Notes: a model not told the origin generated them from the sequence alone. DNA of 64,000 nt from Atopomonas sediminilitoris (GCF_022601735.1 NZ_JAKUMM010000003.1:124001-188000); one strand, 5' to 3'; counted from the first letter of the stretch, positions 1 through 9,482 are shown. Program-made: numbers and translations.

Positions 1-204
1 CGCAAATGCCTGACGAAAACCATCCAGATCAAAGGGTAATGAGTCGGCCCGCAACTCATAACGCATAAAGAACCAACCACTGACTTGATCCGAGTGATGA
101 CTGGCTTCTGTAATCCAACCGTTATAAGTCGCCAAAAAACCACTGATTTTCGCCACAATGCCAACCCGATCTGGGCAAGCCGTTACTAGGCGATAAGTAC
201 GCAT
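1..204 (-). CDS. purU: Formyltetrahydrofolate deformylase, N-terminal part (cut by window edge)
   Basis: Only the first 68 codons are in the window; the gene runs off the left end. The start is ATG at 204 on the minus strand and the protein begins MRTYRLVTACPDRVGIVAKI, the start of the N-terminal ACT domain typical of PurU. PurU hydrolyses 10-formyl-tetrahydrofolate to formate and tetrahydrofolate, supplying formate for purine synthesis and balancing the one-carbon pool. It is divergent from mvaT, the arrangement I recall for Pseudomonas. The catalytic formyltransferase-like domain lies outside the window, so the call rests on the ACT segment and context. Confidence 0.88.
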   Translation of the reverse strand, partial: MRTYRLVTACPDRVGIVAKISGFLATYNGWITEASHHSDQVSGWFFMRYELRADSLPFDLDGFRQAFA

Positions 205-433
205 AATTAATCCTCACTCAAAACAGCGGTAGCAGACCACCTAAGCCTGCCACTAATTGCCGGCATTCTAACGCGATGCGCTTGCCGACGGCAGCCACAC
301 GTTACGCGCCAAGCAAAGAAAAACTGCAACAATGCAAAAGATGGTATTAAATAACTCATGACGGTTATTTACTTTGTCAATTTAACGCATAGAATTAACC
401 CACCACCCTTACACCAGAAACACAGGAAATCTC

Positions 434-802
434 ATGTCTCTGCTAAGCCAATACCGTGAAAAGAAGCGTGCCGCTCAAGAACTGCAAGATGCGTTGCGCG
501 CGCTTGAAAATGACAGCCAGCTGAAAAAAGAAATTGAATTCGAAGAAAAACTGCGTGGCCTGATGGGCGAATACAACAAATCGCTGGGCGATGTGTTGGA
601 AATCCTTGACCCGAAAGGCTCTGCCAGCGGTAGCCGCGCCAAAGCCTCCGGCAGCAAGCGCAGCCGTAAATCCAAGCAGTACAAGAACCCGCACACCGGT
701 GAAGTGATTGAAACCAAAGGTGGCAACCACAAAGTACTAAAAGCATGGAAAGCTCAATACGGCGGCGACGTTGTAGAAAGCTGGAGCACTGTTTTGGGTT
801 AA
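434..802 (+). CDS. mvaT: MvaT, H-NS-family nucleoid protein and xenogeneic silencer
   Basis: This 122-residue protein matches the MvaT/MvaU family in length and layout. An N-terminal coiled-coil oligomerisation helix (residues about 1-60, beginning MSLLSQYREKKRAAQELQDA) is followed by a basic, Ser/Gly-rich linker (about 65-82). The C-terminal AT-hook-like DNA-binding domain contains YKNPHTGEVIETKGGNHKVLKAW. MvaT coats AT-rich DNA and silences foreign and accessory genes. The 229-bp upstream region (205-433) is visibly AT-richer than its surroundings near 340-410, which fits autoregulation, and holds no other gene. A rho-independent terminator follows at once. The family is a hallmark of Pseudomonadaceae. 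Confidence 0.97.
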   Translation: MSLLSQYREKKRAAQELQDALRALENDSQLKKEIEFEEKLRGLMGEYNKSLGDVLEILDPKGSASGSRAKASGSKRSRKSKQYKNPHTGEVIETKGGNHKVLKAWKAQYGGDVVESWSTVLG

Positions 803-819
803 TCGCCCACTACACGCTT

Positions 820-846
820 AAAAGCCGGCCTAGTGCCGGCTTTTTC
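820..846 (+). terminator. Rho-independent terminator of mvaT
   Basis: The inverted repeat AAAAGCCGGC / GCCGGCTTTT with a 5-nt loop is followed by a T run and begins 17 nt after the mvaT stop codon. The A-tract on the left arm could also let it stop sbcB transcripts arriving from the opposite strand. Confidence 0.9.
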
Positions 847-921
847 ATGCCTATCGACGGCAATCGCTCAGCTCAATTAAATGCCAATAACCTGCTTTAA
901 TCTGTGGTCTTAAACAGCGCC

Positions 922-2346
922 TTAAACCAAGTACTTATCCGCCTGCGCTTGAGCATAGGCGAGCCATGCCTCCTTAAGCGATTGCTGTGCGGGGCTCACA
1001 TTGGCTTGAGCCCAACCTGCACGAAATGCCTCTAGAGCCCCCGACTGCTCTGCGGATCCATGTATAAAGCTCGCCACCCTTGCCTGCCACGCTGCGCGCT
1101 CTTCTGGCGTCAAAGCCTCGGGATAATTACGTGCTTTATAACGCGGTAACATCGCCGACAAACGCTCGTCATCAAAGGGCCAGTGCCGATTCGCTAAGCG
1201 CTGCGCGTCTGCCTCACGCACCTGCTGGCTTAAACCACGATCACGATTGCCCAAAAAACCTTGATACAACGCCTGCTCAGGATCGCGAGCATTAAATTCA
1301 TCGTCGCCCGCATAAATGCCAGCCATTTTGTCAGCCAGTATTGCTCCGGCAGCCTGCTGTAATTGGTGTGCTTGCGCGTGTATATGGTCCATATCCAAAT
1401 TTAGCCGCGCAATGTCTTGCTCACGCAGCACACTCATCGGCGCCAGCACAGGGCAACGATTGATATGCACCAATTTAAGCGGAATAGGCAGCTCACCCTC
1501 AGCCAAATCTACGCGACGGGTGTAGAGCCGCTGTTTAATCGCTTCAGCAGATAATTGCAGTAATGGACTGATATCACTCTGTAAATCAACCACCACCCAA
1601 GCATTGCTATTACTGGGGTGTCGGGCAATAGGCAGCACCACCGCCAAGTAATGACGTGCCGCAGAGAACCGCCCTGACACATGCACCACCGGTTTGAACA
1701 ACTGCAATTGCTCAAGCGCTTTTTGTTTGCGGCGCAAGCCAAATAAATAGTCATACAATTTTGGCTGTGCTTGCTTGACCAAACGCGCCACGGCAATCGT
1801 GGCACGGACATCGGCTAACGCCTCATGCGCTTCACCGTGATTAATCCCGTTGGCAGCGGTCAGTAATTCCAAGCGCAAACTCACTTGCCCATCCTGTTCG
1901 GGCCAAACGATGCCCTCTGGGCGCAACGCATACGCACAGCGCAACATATCCAGCACATCCCAACGACTGTTATTACCTTGCCACTCTCGGGCATAGGGGT
2001 CATAAAAATTGCGCCAGTAGGTATAGCGCAGCATTTCATCGTCAAAACGCAGGTTATTAAAACCCACCACGCAGGTTTCTGGACGACTGACCTGAGCATG
2101 CAATTGCGCAATAAACTGCGCTTCTGCAATCCCTTTATCAGCCAACGTCTGTGGCGTAATACCCGTCACTAAACAAGCCTGCGGATGCGGCAAGCAATCT
2201 TCGGGCAGCTGACAATAAAGATTAATGGGCGGTTCAATCTCGTTGAGGTCCTCATCGGTGCGTACGCCCGCCACTTGTAATGGACGATCGGCACCGGGGC
2301 TAATCCCTGTGCTTTCAAAGTCATACCAAAACATTGAAGCGGCCAT
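922..2346 (-). CDS. sbcB: Exodeoxyribonuclease I
   Basis: 474 residues with the chosen start. ExoI degrades single-stranded DNA 3' to 5' and acts in mismatch repair and recombination. The DnaQ-like exonuclease fold begins at once with FWYDFESTGISPGADRP (ExoI motif: D and E metal ligands). VVGFNNLRFDDEMLRYTYWRN and HEALADVRATIAVARL supply the later acidic and His ligands. The frame is open further upstream to 2451, but ATG 2346 is preferred because GGAGG lies 4 nt upstream and ExoI proteins start just before the first exonuclease motif. Its place beside mvaT matches the usual Pseudomonas order. Confidence 0.94.
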   Translation of the reverse strand: MAASMFWYDFESTGISPGADRPLQVAGVRTDEDLNEIEPPINLYCQLPEDCLPHPQACLVTGITPQTLADKGIAEAQFIAQLHAQVSRPETCVVGFNNLRFDDEMLRYTYWRNFYDPYAREWQGNNSRWDVLDMLRCAYALRPEGIVWPEQDGQVSLRLELLTAANGINHGEAHEALADVRATIAVARLVKQAQPKLYDYLFGLRRKQKALEQLQLFKPVVHVSGRFSAARHYLAVVLPIARHPSNSNAWVVVDLQSDISPLLQLSAEAIKQRLYTRRVDLAEGELPIPLKLVHINRCPVLAPMSVLREQDIARLNLDMDHIHAQAHQLQQAAGAILADKMAGIYAGDDEFNARDPEQALYQGFLGNRDRGLSQQVREADAQRLANRHWPFDDERLSAMLPRYKARNYPEALTPEERAAWQARVASFIHGSAEQSGALEAFRAGWAQANVSPAQQSLKEAWLAYAQAQADKYLV

Positions 2347-2520
2347 GCAGCCTCCAGCGCTATCGATGATTACTCGCCCGCTTGATTTAACAGGCACCAG
2401 CTTGTGAACTGCCCAGAGTGTACAGCGATTTAGGCTTGCGGCAGTCGCCAAGTCTCTCTAGCATCGGCGTCTTGAGCACGGATAGCCCACAGAAGAATAA
2501 GGCCTGAGCCACACTTGCCA

Positions 2521-3216
2521 ATGACCCTACCTGCCGTACTGGACACCCGCTACCCACTGGAAACGCCCGAAGGCATTGACCTGCTATTGCAGCCGGCCGG
2601 CCCGATTCCACGCGCACTCGCCTACCTTATCGACCTGTGCATTCGCGGCTTAGTCATGCTGGCGTTCTCCATCGTGCTGATCTTTTTTGGCCGCCTTGGC
2701 ATGGGCTTGTGGAGCATTTTGTTTTTCTTGCTCAGCTGGTGGTATCCCGTGCTGTTTGAAGTGCTGTGGCAAGGCCGCACACCGGGCAAGCATTACTTGG
2801 GGCTTCGTGTGGTACATGCCGACGGGACGCCGATCGGCTGGTCGGCGTCTTTGATTCGTAACCTGCTGCGCACCGTTGATATGCTGCCGCTGGTTTATTG
2901 CGCCGGCTTTATCAGCATGCTCAGCAACGCCCGCTTTCAACGCTTGGGTGATCTCGCAGCCAATACCCTTGTAACCTATCAAGAGCGCGCCTTAATCAAC
3001 ACGACGCATATCAGCGTCGCGCCGCAGCAGCCGCCCGTTGCGTTGGATCTAGAGGAGCAGCTGGCCATTCTGGACTATGCCGAGCGTCACCAGCAGCTCA
3101 GTGAAGAGCGTCGCCAAGAGTTGGCTGAGCTGCTGTGCAACAGCCTGCAAATTCCGCGCGCACAAGCACAAACGCAGCTGCTTGGCATGGCCAGCTACCT
3201 AAGGGGCCCGCAATGA
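2521..3216 (+). CDS. RDD-family membrane protein
   Basis: 231 residues. The RDD domain begins around residue 25 (PRALAYLIDLCIRGLVMLAF), with a hydrophobic pair of helices to about residue 80, then the family motif GRTPGKHYLGLRVVHADG and a further membrane helix. The C-terminal 70 residues are soluble and charged. The molecular function of RDD proteins is mostly unknown; transport has been proposed. It opens a six-gene run in which each gene overlaps the next, ending with MoxR and DUF58. ATG 2521 is preferred; a TTG two codons upstream is possible. The stop overlaps the next start. Confidence 0.85.
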   Translation: MTLPAVLDTRYPLETPEGIDLLLQPAGPIPRALAYLIDLCIRGLVMLAFSIVLIFFGRLGMGLWSILFFLLSWWYPVLFEVLWQGRTPGKHYLGLRVVHADGTPIGWSASLIRNLLRTVDMLPLVYCAGFISMLSNARFQRLGDLAANTLVTYQERALINTTHISVAPQQPPVALDLEEQLAILDYAERHQQLSEERRQELAELLCNSLQIPRAQAQTQLLGMASYLRGPQ

Positions 3217-4187
3217 AACAGCAGCAATTTGAAGCCCTGCGTCGCGCTGACTGGCAGCAATTCGAGCAACATCTAGAGCAACTCGAAGCACGCAGCAAGC
3301 ACACGCGCAATCTTGACGACTTTCCCAAACGCTACCGCGCGCTGTGCCAAGACAAAGCCCTAGCGCAAAGCCGGGCCTACAGTAACGCCTTGGTTGAGCG
3401 CCTCGGCCAACTGGTCAGTCGCGGCCATCAGCAGTTGTACCGTCATCGCAGCCGCACTCTGAGCCGAGTTATTGGCTTTTTACTGGCTGAATTCCCCCGC
3501 GCCGTTCGACGGGAGTGGCGCGCCGTCGGGATTGCCAGCGCGTTTTTTTATGGCCCCGCGCTGTTGGTTGGCACCCTTATCTTCTTCTTCCCGGAATTGA
3601 TTTATAGCCTGATGGATGCCGAACAAGTCCGCGGCATGGAACAAATGTACGACCCCAGCGCTCGCCGCTTTGGTGAAGGCGCACTGCGTGAAAGTGACAG
3701 CAACTGGGTGATGTTTGGCCACTACATCAGCAACAACATTGGCATTGGTTTTCGCACCTTTGCCACCGGCCTGTTATTGGGTATCGGCAGTTTATTTTTA
3801 CTGTTGTTTAACGGCTTAGTGATTGGCGGGGTCGCGGGCTATCTCAGCCAATTGGGTTATGTCGAAACCTTTTTCGGCTTCGTCATCGCCCACGGCGCGT
3901 TTGAGCTGACCGCCATCACCCTGGCCGGCGCCGCCGGGCTTAAGCTTGGCTGGGCCCTCATCGCGCCCGGCGCTTTATCGCGCTTACAAGCCTTACAACA
4001 AGCCGCGCAGCAAAGCATGAGTCTGGTCTACGGGGTCATTCTGTTTTTGTTGATCGCCGCCTTTATTGAGGCGTTCTGGTCATCCATGAACTTAGCCTTC
4101 AGCACCAAGCTAATGGTCGGTGCAGTGATGTGGCTGTGGGTGGGCGCTTATTTGGGCTGGATGGGGCGCACGCATGCAACTCAATAA
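3213..4187 (+). CDS. SpoIIM / DUF95-family integral membrane protein
   Basis: 324 residues. A soluble charged N-terminus (about 110 residues, Gln/Glu/Arg rich) is followed by several membrane segments: about residues 125-150, 200-235, 240-275 and two near the C-terminus. The conserved stretch HGAFELTAITLAGAAGLKLG is characteristic of the stage II sporulation protein M family, whose Bacillus member works in peptidoglycan hydrolysis during engulfment. The role in non-sporulating Pseudomonas is unknown. The start is the ATG overlapping the preceding stop as ATGA; a longer frame from 3135 lies inside the upstream gene and was rejected. The 3' end overlaps the next gene by 14 bp. Confidence 0.85.
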   Translation: MKQQQFEALRRADWQQFEQHLEQLEARSKHTRNLDDFPKRYRALCQDKALAQSRAYSNALVERLGQLVSRGHQQLYRHRSRTLSRVIGFLLAEFPRAVRREWRAVGIASAFFYGPALLVGTLIFFFPELIYSLMDAEQVRGMEQMYDPSARRFGEGALRESDSNWVMFGHYISNNIGIGFRTFATGLLLGIGSLFLLLFNGLVIGGVAGYLSQLGYVETFFGFVIAHGAFELTAITLAGAAGLKLGWALIAPGALSRLQALQQAAQQSMSLVYGVILFLLIAAFIEAFWSSMNLAFSTKLMVGAVMWLWVGAYLGWMGRTHATQ

Positions 4188-5766
4188 CGCCCAAGTGGTG
4201 ATTCGCCCGCGCAACCCGTGGGAAGCGGCCGACCTCGGCATCCACTTCGCCCGCCAACACGCAGGCCTATTACTCGGTAGCATGGCGATTCTATTGAGCG
4301 CATGGCTTGGGCTGCTGTCGATCGTGCTGTATGACTACCCCGGCATCGCCGGTTTGATCTTTTGGTGGTGTAAACCGCTTTATGACCGTTTGCCGCTGTT
4401 GATCGTCTCGCGCGCCTTGTTCAACGCTAAACCCACGCTCAAACAAAGCTTGCGTGAGCTACCACAGCAACTCAAAGCGCAATGGTTTGCCAGCCTAACC
4501 TGGCGGCGCTTTAGCCCCAGCCGTTCGTTTGATCTGCCCGTCACCCAGCTTGAAGGCCTCAACGGCCTACCACGCAAGCAGCGTTTACAAGTCTTGAGCT
4601 TGCGCAACAGCCAACCCGCCAGTGCACTGACCCTTGTCGGCTTTCACCTTGAGGCGGTGCTGCTGATTGGTTTGTTTGGCCTACTGTTTATGCTGTTGCC
4701 GCCTGAGGTTTACGCCAACTGGGACTGGCGCTTTGGCGACTGGCTGGACGATGAGAGCGAAGCTCACTGGCTCGACCACCTAAGCAACTGGGTGTATGCC
4801 CTAGTACTGGTGGTGTGGGAGCCTATCTACGTCGCTTGCGGCTTTACTCTGTACCTTAACCGCCGCACGGAGCTTGAAGCGTGGGATACCGAACTTAGCT
4901 TCCGGCGCTTGACCGAGCGTCTGCAGCGGGCAGCTCCGCTGGCGTTAATGGTCTTCGCGCTGCTGCTGCCTTTGAGCTACAGCCCATCCAGCCAGGCCGC
5001 CGCCCTGTGCTTACCCCCTTCCCTCAACAGCACGCCCAAAGCCGAGCGACTACTAAGCCAAACGCTGACCAGCCCAGCGGCGCAAACCAGCATCCAGAGC
5101 ATTCTTGCCGACAAGCCCTTTAGCAATAAACGCATCGAACACGAACTGAAATGGGGCGAAGACCAGCCCAAACCCAAAAGCAAAGAAGAGCGCGGCACCC
5201 CTTGGTGGCTTAAATACCTTATCGAAAGCTGGAAGCACACCAGCGGTATCGCCTATGTCGCCGAAGTCGTGCTGTGGCTGCTCGTCTTGACCCTGCTCGG
5301 CTGGTTGCTCTGGCATTACCGTCGCTGGCTGGGCGAGTTTGTTGGCCGCTTGCAAAACATCCAGCGTCCGCAACGACAACGCCCGAGCACCTTATTTGGT
5401 CTTGAGTTAGACAGCCAAAGCCTGCCCGCTGACATTGCCGGCAGCGCACTAGCCCTCTGGAACAGCGACCCACGCCAAGCGCTGAGCTTGCTCTACCGTG
5501 GCTTACTGGTGCACTTGCTGGATCAACACCAAGTGCCGATTAAAAGCTCACATACCGAAAACGAAGTACTGGGCCTGCTCGATCAGCAACAATTGCCTGC
5601 CCTGTACCGCTATAGCCAACACGTAACCCAGCACTGGATTAACCTTGCCTACGGCCATCGTCTACCGGCAGATCGCGTTATCCAACAGCTTTGCCAAGCT
5701 TGGCGCACCCTCGAAGCACGCCAAGCCGGCGCTAGCAGTGCCACCCCGCGCGAGGCTCACGCATGA
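4174..5766 (+). CDS. DUF4129-domain membrane protein
   Basis: 530 residues. Membrane segments are visible near residues 30-60, 150-180, 200-230 and 250-275, and again near 355-385. A soluble segment rich in Lys and Glu lies between about 300 and 350. The C-terminal DUF4129 signature (LSLLYRGLLVHLLDQHQVP, then a Thr-Glu-Asn-Glu helix) spans about 420-510. This domain recurs beside MoxR/DUF58 genes, where it is thought to form a membrane assembly with them. The function is not established. It overlaps the SpoIIM-like gene by 14 bp and the following DUF4350 gene by 4 bp, so translational coupling is likely. Confidence 0.82.
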   Translation: MQLNNAQVVIRPRNPWEAADLGIHFARQHAGLLLGSMAILLSAWLGLLSIVLYDYPGIAGLIFWWCKPLYDRLPLLIVSRALFNAKPTLKQSLRELPQQLKAQWFASLTWRRFSPSRSFDLPVTQLEGLNGLPRKQRLQVLSLRNSQPASALTLVGFHLEAVLLIGLFGLLFMLLPPEVYANWDWRFGDWLDDESEAHWLDHLSNWVYALVLVVWEPIYVACGFTLYLNRRTELEAWDTELSFRRLTERLQRAAPLALMVFALLLPLSYSPSSQAAALCLPPSLNSTPKAERLLSQTLTSPAAQTSIQSILADKPFSNKRIEHELKWGEDQPKPKSKEERGTPWWLKYLIESWKHTSGIAYVAEVVLWLLVLTLLGWLLWHYRRWLGEFVGRLQNIQRPQRQRPSTLFGLELDSQSLPADIAGSALALWNSDPRQALSLLYRGLLVHLLDQHQVPIKSSHTENEVLGLLDQQQLPALYRYSQHVTQHWINLAYGHRLPADRVIQQLCQAWRTLEARQAGASSATPREAHA

Positions 5767-7109
5767 GCCGACAACAGCGCCTGATTCTATTGCTTGTGCT
5801 CTTGGCCGCCTGCGGTCTGCTCTGGTTCGCCAGCAGCAAAATGCACTTAGTGGAAAAAACTGTCGACGATGGTTTCAGCAGCGAAGCGCGGCGCAACCCT
5901 TACTTGGCCGCCGAACACTTTCTGCGCAATCAAGGCATTGAGCTGACCAAACCAGAAAGCCCTGAAAAACTGCTGAAACAGCGCGACAACCTTGGCAAAA
6001 CCTGGCTGTATCTGGCACCACGCCGGCACATGAGCCCACGACAAGCGGCGGACTTAGCTGCCTGGGTCAAACACGGCGGGCACTTGGTGGTGCAAGCCGA
6101 ACAGTTCTGTAATAAAGACAAAAAAACCTGCGGCGATCTGCTGCTGGATCCGCTCGGCATACAGCTCACTTTTGCCCGCGATGACGATGACGATGACGAT
6201 GAAAAAGAGCCAAAGAACAACCGCCAAGACGACGCCATTAAGGCCGACGTCGAGCCAGCGCCGACCGATGTATCGACCGTAAGCAACCCCGCGACGATCA
6301 GTGCAACCGCCCAGCAAAGCGATGCTGGCGATCACCTAGAAAAAGACGATGACACCACGCTAGAGCAACTCGCCGAAGACAATAAAAGCCCGCAAGAGCC
6401 GTTTGCCGATCTCACCAAGCTGTACTTAGAAAACGAAGAACATCCGGCTTATATCGACTTCCAAGAGTGGCGCGTGCTGACCGACAGCCAAAATCTTGCC
6501 CCTGCTTGGGCGAGCAGCGCCGACGGCATTCATCTGCTGCAACTGCCGCTCGGCGATGGCTTGCTGACCGTTGTGTCAGACGCAGATATCTGGACCAACC
6601 GGCAAATTGGCAAGCTCGATAATGCTTGGTTCCTGTGGTATCTCAGCCAAGACTCGCAAGTATGGCTAACCCAAGATGCCGACTGGCCCAGCTTGTTCAG
6701 CCTGCTGCTTAAGCACTACCCGCTCACCTTGCTATTGACGGCCATGCTCAGCGCACTGCTGATCTGGCAGCATCTGCTGCGCAGCGGGCCTAAGCGTATC
6801 TTGGCGCGTGAGCAGCGCCGCGAGCTGCGAGAGCATCTGGCCGCCAGCGCTGACTTTTTACGTCGTCAAAGCGGCTTACGCGGCTTGCTGCGCTTACTCA
6901 AACAAGATGTGATGCAACGCGCCAGCCTGCACCTGCCCAACCTTGAACACACCGCCCACGCCCAGCAGTGCCAACAACTGTCACAACTGACCCAACTCAG
7001 CGCTGAAGACGTGCGCTTGGCGCTGGCACTGCCCACCGAAAAACAACTGCGCGTGCGCACCTTTATTTTGCAAACCCAGCGCCTGCAGCGCCTGAGGAAC
7101 CGACTATGA
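5763..7109 (+). CDS. DUF4350-domain membrane-anchored protein with acidic insert
   Basis: 448 residues. An N-terminal membrane anchor (residues about 4-25) precedes the DUF4350 core: NPYLAAEHFLRNQGIEL, then the AAWVKHGGHLVV element near residue 100. A second membrane helix (about 320-340) and a charged cytoplasmic C-terminus follow. Between about residues 138 and 220 lies a long acidic, low-complexity insert starting with seven consecutive Asp, encoded partly by GATGAC repeats (about 6180-6203). The fold resembles glutamine-amidotransferase-like domains, but no catalytic triad is evident. It sits directly upstream of the MoxR ATPase with an ATGA overlap. Confidence 0.83.
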   Translation: MSRQQRLILLLVLLAACGLLWFASSKMHLVEKTVDDGFSSEARRNPYLAAEHFLRNQGIELTKPESPEKLLKQRDNLGKTWLYLAPRRHMSPRQAADLAAWVKHGGHLVVQAEQFCNKDKKTCGDLLLDPLGIQLTFARDDDDDDDEKEPKNNRQDDAIKADVEPAPTDVSTVSNPATISATAQQSDAGDHLEKDDDTTLEQLAEDNKSPQEPFADLTKLYLENEEHPAYIDFQEWRVLTDSQNLAPAWASSADGIHLLQLPLGDGLLTVVSDADIWTNRQIGKLDNAWFLWYLSQDSQVWLTQDADWPSLFSLLLKHYPLTLLLTAMLSALLIWQHLLRSGPKRILAREQRRELREHLAASADFLRRQSGLRGLLRLLKQDVMQRASLHLPNLEHTAHAQQCQQLSQLTQLSAEDVRLALALPTEKQLRVRTFILQTQRLQRLRNRL

Positions 7110-8104
7110 GCGAAACCGCCAAGCCCACCGCCAAGCCCGCCGCAACACCACGGCAAAAAGCCCACCAGTTGCTGCAAGCCGTACGCGGTGAAATCAACAA
7201 AGCCCTGATCGGCCAACAAGCTGTTGTCGATGACGTGCTCTGCGCCCTACTGGCTGGCGGTCACGTGCTGATTGAAGGCGTACCCGGCTTAGGCAAAACC
7301 TTGCTGGTCCGCGCCTTAGCCCGTGTGTTTGGCGGTGACTTCTCGCGCATTCAGTTCACCCCTGACTTGATGCCCAGCGACGTCACCGGCCATGCCGTGT
7401 ACGACCTCAAATCCGAAGCCTTCCACCTGCGTAAAGGCCCAGTATTTACTCACCTACTGCTGGCCGATGAAATCAACCGTGCGCCAGCCAAAACCCAAGC
7501 GGCTCTCCTTGAGGTCATGCAAGAGCGCCAAGTGACTCTGGAAGGCGAAGCCCTGCCAGTGCCGCAACCGTTCATGGTTTTGGCCACGCAAAACCCCATC
7601 GAGCAAGAGGGCACTTATCCGCTCCCCGAAGCGGAGCTCGACCGCTTTATGCTAAAACTCGCGATCGACTACCCGGAGGCCGCCGACGAAGTCAACTTGG
7701 TGCGCCAAGTGACCCGCTCGGCCCAAGCTGACGCCTTGGAAGTCAGCCAGCTGCGCACTTTGCTGCAGCCCAAAGATGTGCAAATCCTGCAAAAAATAAC
7801 CAGCGAATTGCCAGTCGATGAACAAGTGCTCGACTACGCCGTACGCTTGGCACGCGCCACCCGCACCTGGCCCGGTTTATTGCTTGGCGCAGGGCCACGT
7901 GCCTCGATTGCGTTGGTGCGCTGCGGTCGCGCCCATGCCATGTTGCGTGGCGGCGAATTCGTCACCCCAGATGACATCAAAGCCTGTGCGGCAGCGGTAT
8001 TGCGCCACCGGGTACGCTTGTCGGCAGAGCTGGAAATCGCCGGTCAAAACCTTGAACACGTCATCGCCCAACTGCTCGAACAGGTGGATGCCCCGCGTCT
8101 ATGA
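7106..8104 (+). CDS. MoxR-family AAA+ ATPase
   Basis: 332 residues. Walker A GVPGLGKT is at residues 58-65 and Walker B LLLADE at about 117-122. The sensor region ATQNPIEQEGTYPLPEAELD and an arginine-rich C-terminal lid follow. MoxR ATPases act as chaperones for maturation or activation of partner proteins, classically with von Willebrand A-type partners; here the partner is presumably the DUF58 product encoded next. It overlaps both neighbours by 4 bp. An Ala/Pro/Lys-rich 20-residue N-terminal tail precedes the domain. Confidence 0.93.
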   Translation: MSETAKPTAKPAATPRQKAHQLLQAVRGEINKALIGQQAVVDDVLCALLAGGHVLIEGVPGLGKTLLVRALARVFGGDFSRIQFTPDLMPSDVTGHAVYDLKSEAFHLRKGPVFTHLLLADEINRAPAKTQAALLEVMQERQVTLEGEALPVPQPFMVLATQNPIEQEGTYPLPEAELDRFMLKLAIDYPEAADEVNLVRQVTRSAQADALEVSQLRTLLQPKDVQILQKITSELPVDEQVLDYAVRLARATRTWPGLLLGAGPRASIALVRCGRAHAMLRGGEFVTPDDIKACAAAVLRHRVRLSAELEIAGQNLEHVIAQLLEQVDAPRL

Positions 8105-9432
8105 GACCCACCGCTCGCCTAATCGCCCTATGCGCCGCGTTACTGGCTTTAAGCGTGCTCACCAGCAGCTTGCCACTGCTGGGCATTGCCTGGCCGCCGC
8201 TGCTCAATAGCTTATTACTGGCCTTGTGCGTTGCCGCTTTGCTGGTGGTTGCCAGTGACGCATGGCTGAGCCTGCGCCAGCCAAACCCGCGCATCAGTCG
8301 CGATTTACCGGGACAGCTGCCTTTGGGGCGAGCCAGCAGCCTGCAGCTGACGATTCATCACGACTCCCCGCGCGCGATCACCGTCGAGCTGTTCGACCAT
8401 CTGCCCGATCTGTTAAGCAGTGACGATTTACCGCTCACGGTGCCACTTGAGCCCGGTCGCTATTCTCAAGCGCAGTACACCGTCACCCCCATTCGCCGTG
8501 GTGCCTGTGGGTTTAGCCTGTGCGAACTGCGCCTCCCTAGCTTGCTGGGTTTTTGGCAGCTCAAATGCCTATTACCGGTGCCGGGCCACAGCAAGGTCTA
8601 CCCAGACTTTGCCCGTGTGTTTAATGCCGAGCTGACTTCTCAAGATTTGTGGCTTGGCCAGTTGGGCGTGCGCCAGCGACAACGCCGCGGCCTAGGCTTG
8701 GACTTTCATCAGCTGCGCGAATACCGCGAAAGCGACACCGTGCGCCAAATCGATTGGAAAGCCACCGCCCGCAAACGCAGTTTGATTGCCCGCGAATACC
8801 AAGATGAGCGCGACCAGCAGATTATCTTTTTACTCGATTGCGGCCGGCGCATGCGCAGCCAAGACGGCGATTTCAGCCACTTTGATCACGCCCTTAACGC
8901 CCTGCTGCTATTGACCCACGTCGCGTTGCGCCAAGGTGACGCCGTCGGTGTGCAAACCTTTGCCAGCGACCAAACAACGTTTATTCCCGCCGCCAAAGGC
9001 CACCCGCAACTGATGCAAATCATGAATGCGGTGTACGACTTACACAGCTCACTGCAACCGGCCGACTATATCGCCGCCTGTGAAGCGCTGCTAAAACGGC
9101 AAAAACGCCGCGCGTTAGTGATTGTGCTGAGTAATTTGCGGGACGAAAGTGATGATGAACTCCTGCCCGCGCTGCGCCGGCTGAGTCGTCAGCATCGCGT
9201 ATTGGTCACCAGCCTGCGCGAAGCCGCCTTGGATGACAGCCTGCACAGTCACTTAGAAACATACGAAGCGAGTTTGGACTATTGCGGCGCGGTCAGTTAT
9301 CGCCAATCTCGCGAACTACTGCACACACGATTACGCCACCAGAACATCAATCTACTGGACGTGCGGCCTCAGGTACTCGGCCCACAATTGATCAGCGAAT
9401 ATCTAGCCATGAAGCGCGCTGGGGCTTTGTAA
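8101..9432 (+). CDS. DUF58-family (vWA-like) protein
   Basis: 443 residues. Two N-terminal membrane helices (about 5-22 and 30-52) precede a beta-rich soluble region. The DUF58 signature follows: DFHQLREYRESDTVRQIDWKA, about residues 200-221. The vWA-like core begins IIFLLDCGRRM, where the usual DxSxS metal site is replaced by D-C-G-R-R, so metal-ion-dependent adhesion is probably lost. It is the standard partner of the adjacent MoxR ATPase and closes the six-gene cluster. The next gene is convergent. Confidence 0.88.
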   Translation: MRPTARLIALCAALLALSVLTSSLPLLGIAWPPLLNSLLLALCVAALLVVASDAWLSLRQPNPRISRDLPGQLPLGRASSLQLTIHHDSPRAITVELFDHLPDLLSSDDLPLTVPLEPGRYSQAQYTVTPIRRGACGFSLCELRLPSLLGFWQLKCLLPVPGHSKVYPDFARVFNAELTSQDLWLGQLGVRQRQRRGLGLDFHQLREYRESDTVRQIDWKATARKRSLIAREYQDERDQQIIFLLDCGRRMRSQDGDFSHFDHALNALLLLTHVALRQGDAVGVQTFASDQTTFIPAAKGHPQLMQIMNAVYDLHSSLQPADYIAACEALLKRQKRRALVIVLSNLRDESDDELLPALRRLSRQHRVLVTSLREAALDDSLHSHLETYEASLDYCGAVSYRQSRELLHTRLRHQNINLLDVRPQVLGPQLISEYLAMKRAGAL

Positions 9433-9482
9433 GCCAGTGCAGAAAGCCAGCGCACGCTCGTCAGACCAGCACCGCGTGCGGA

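Noticed and set aside
3135..3212. Longer start for the SpoIIM-like protein
   Set aside because: It lies inside the RDD gene; the ATGA overlap at 3213 is the normal coupling seen throughout the cluster.
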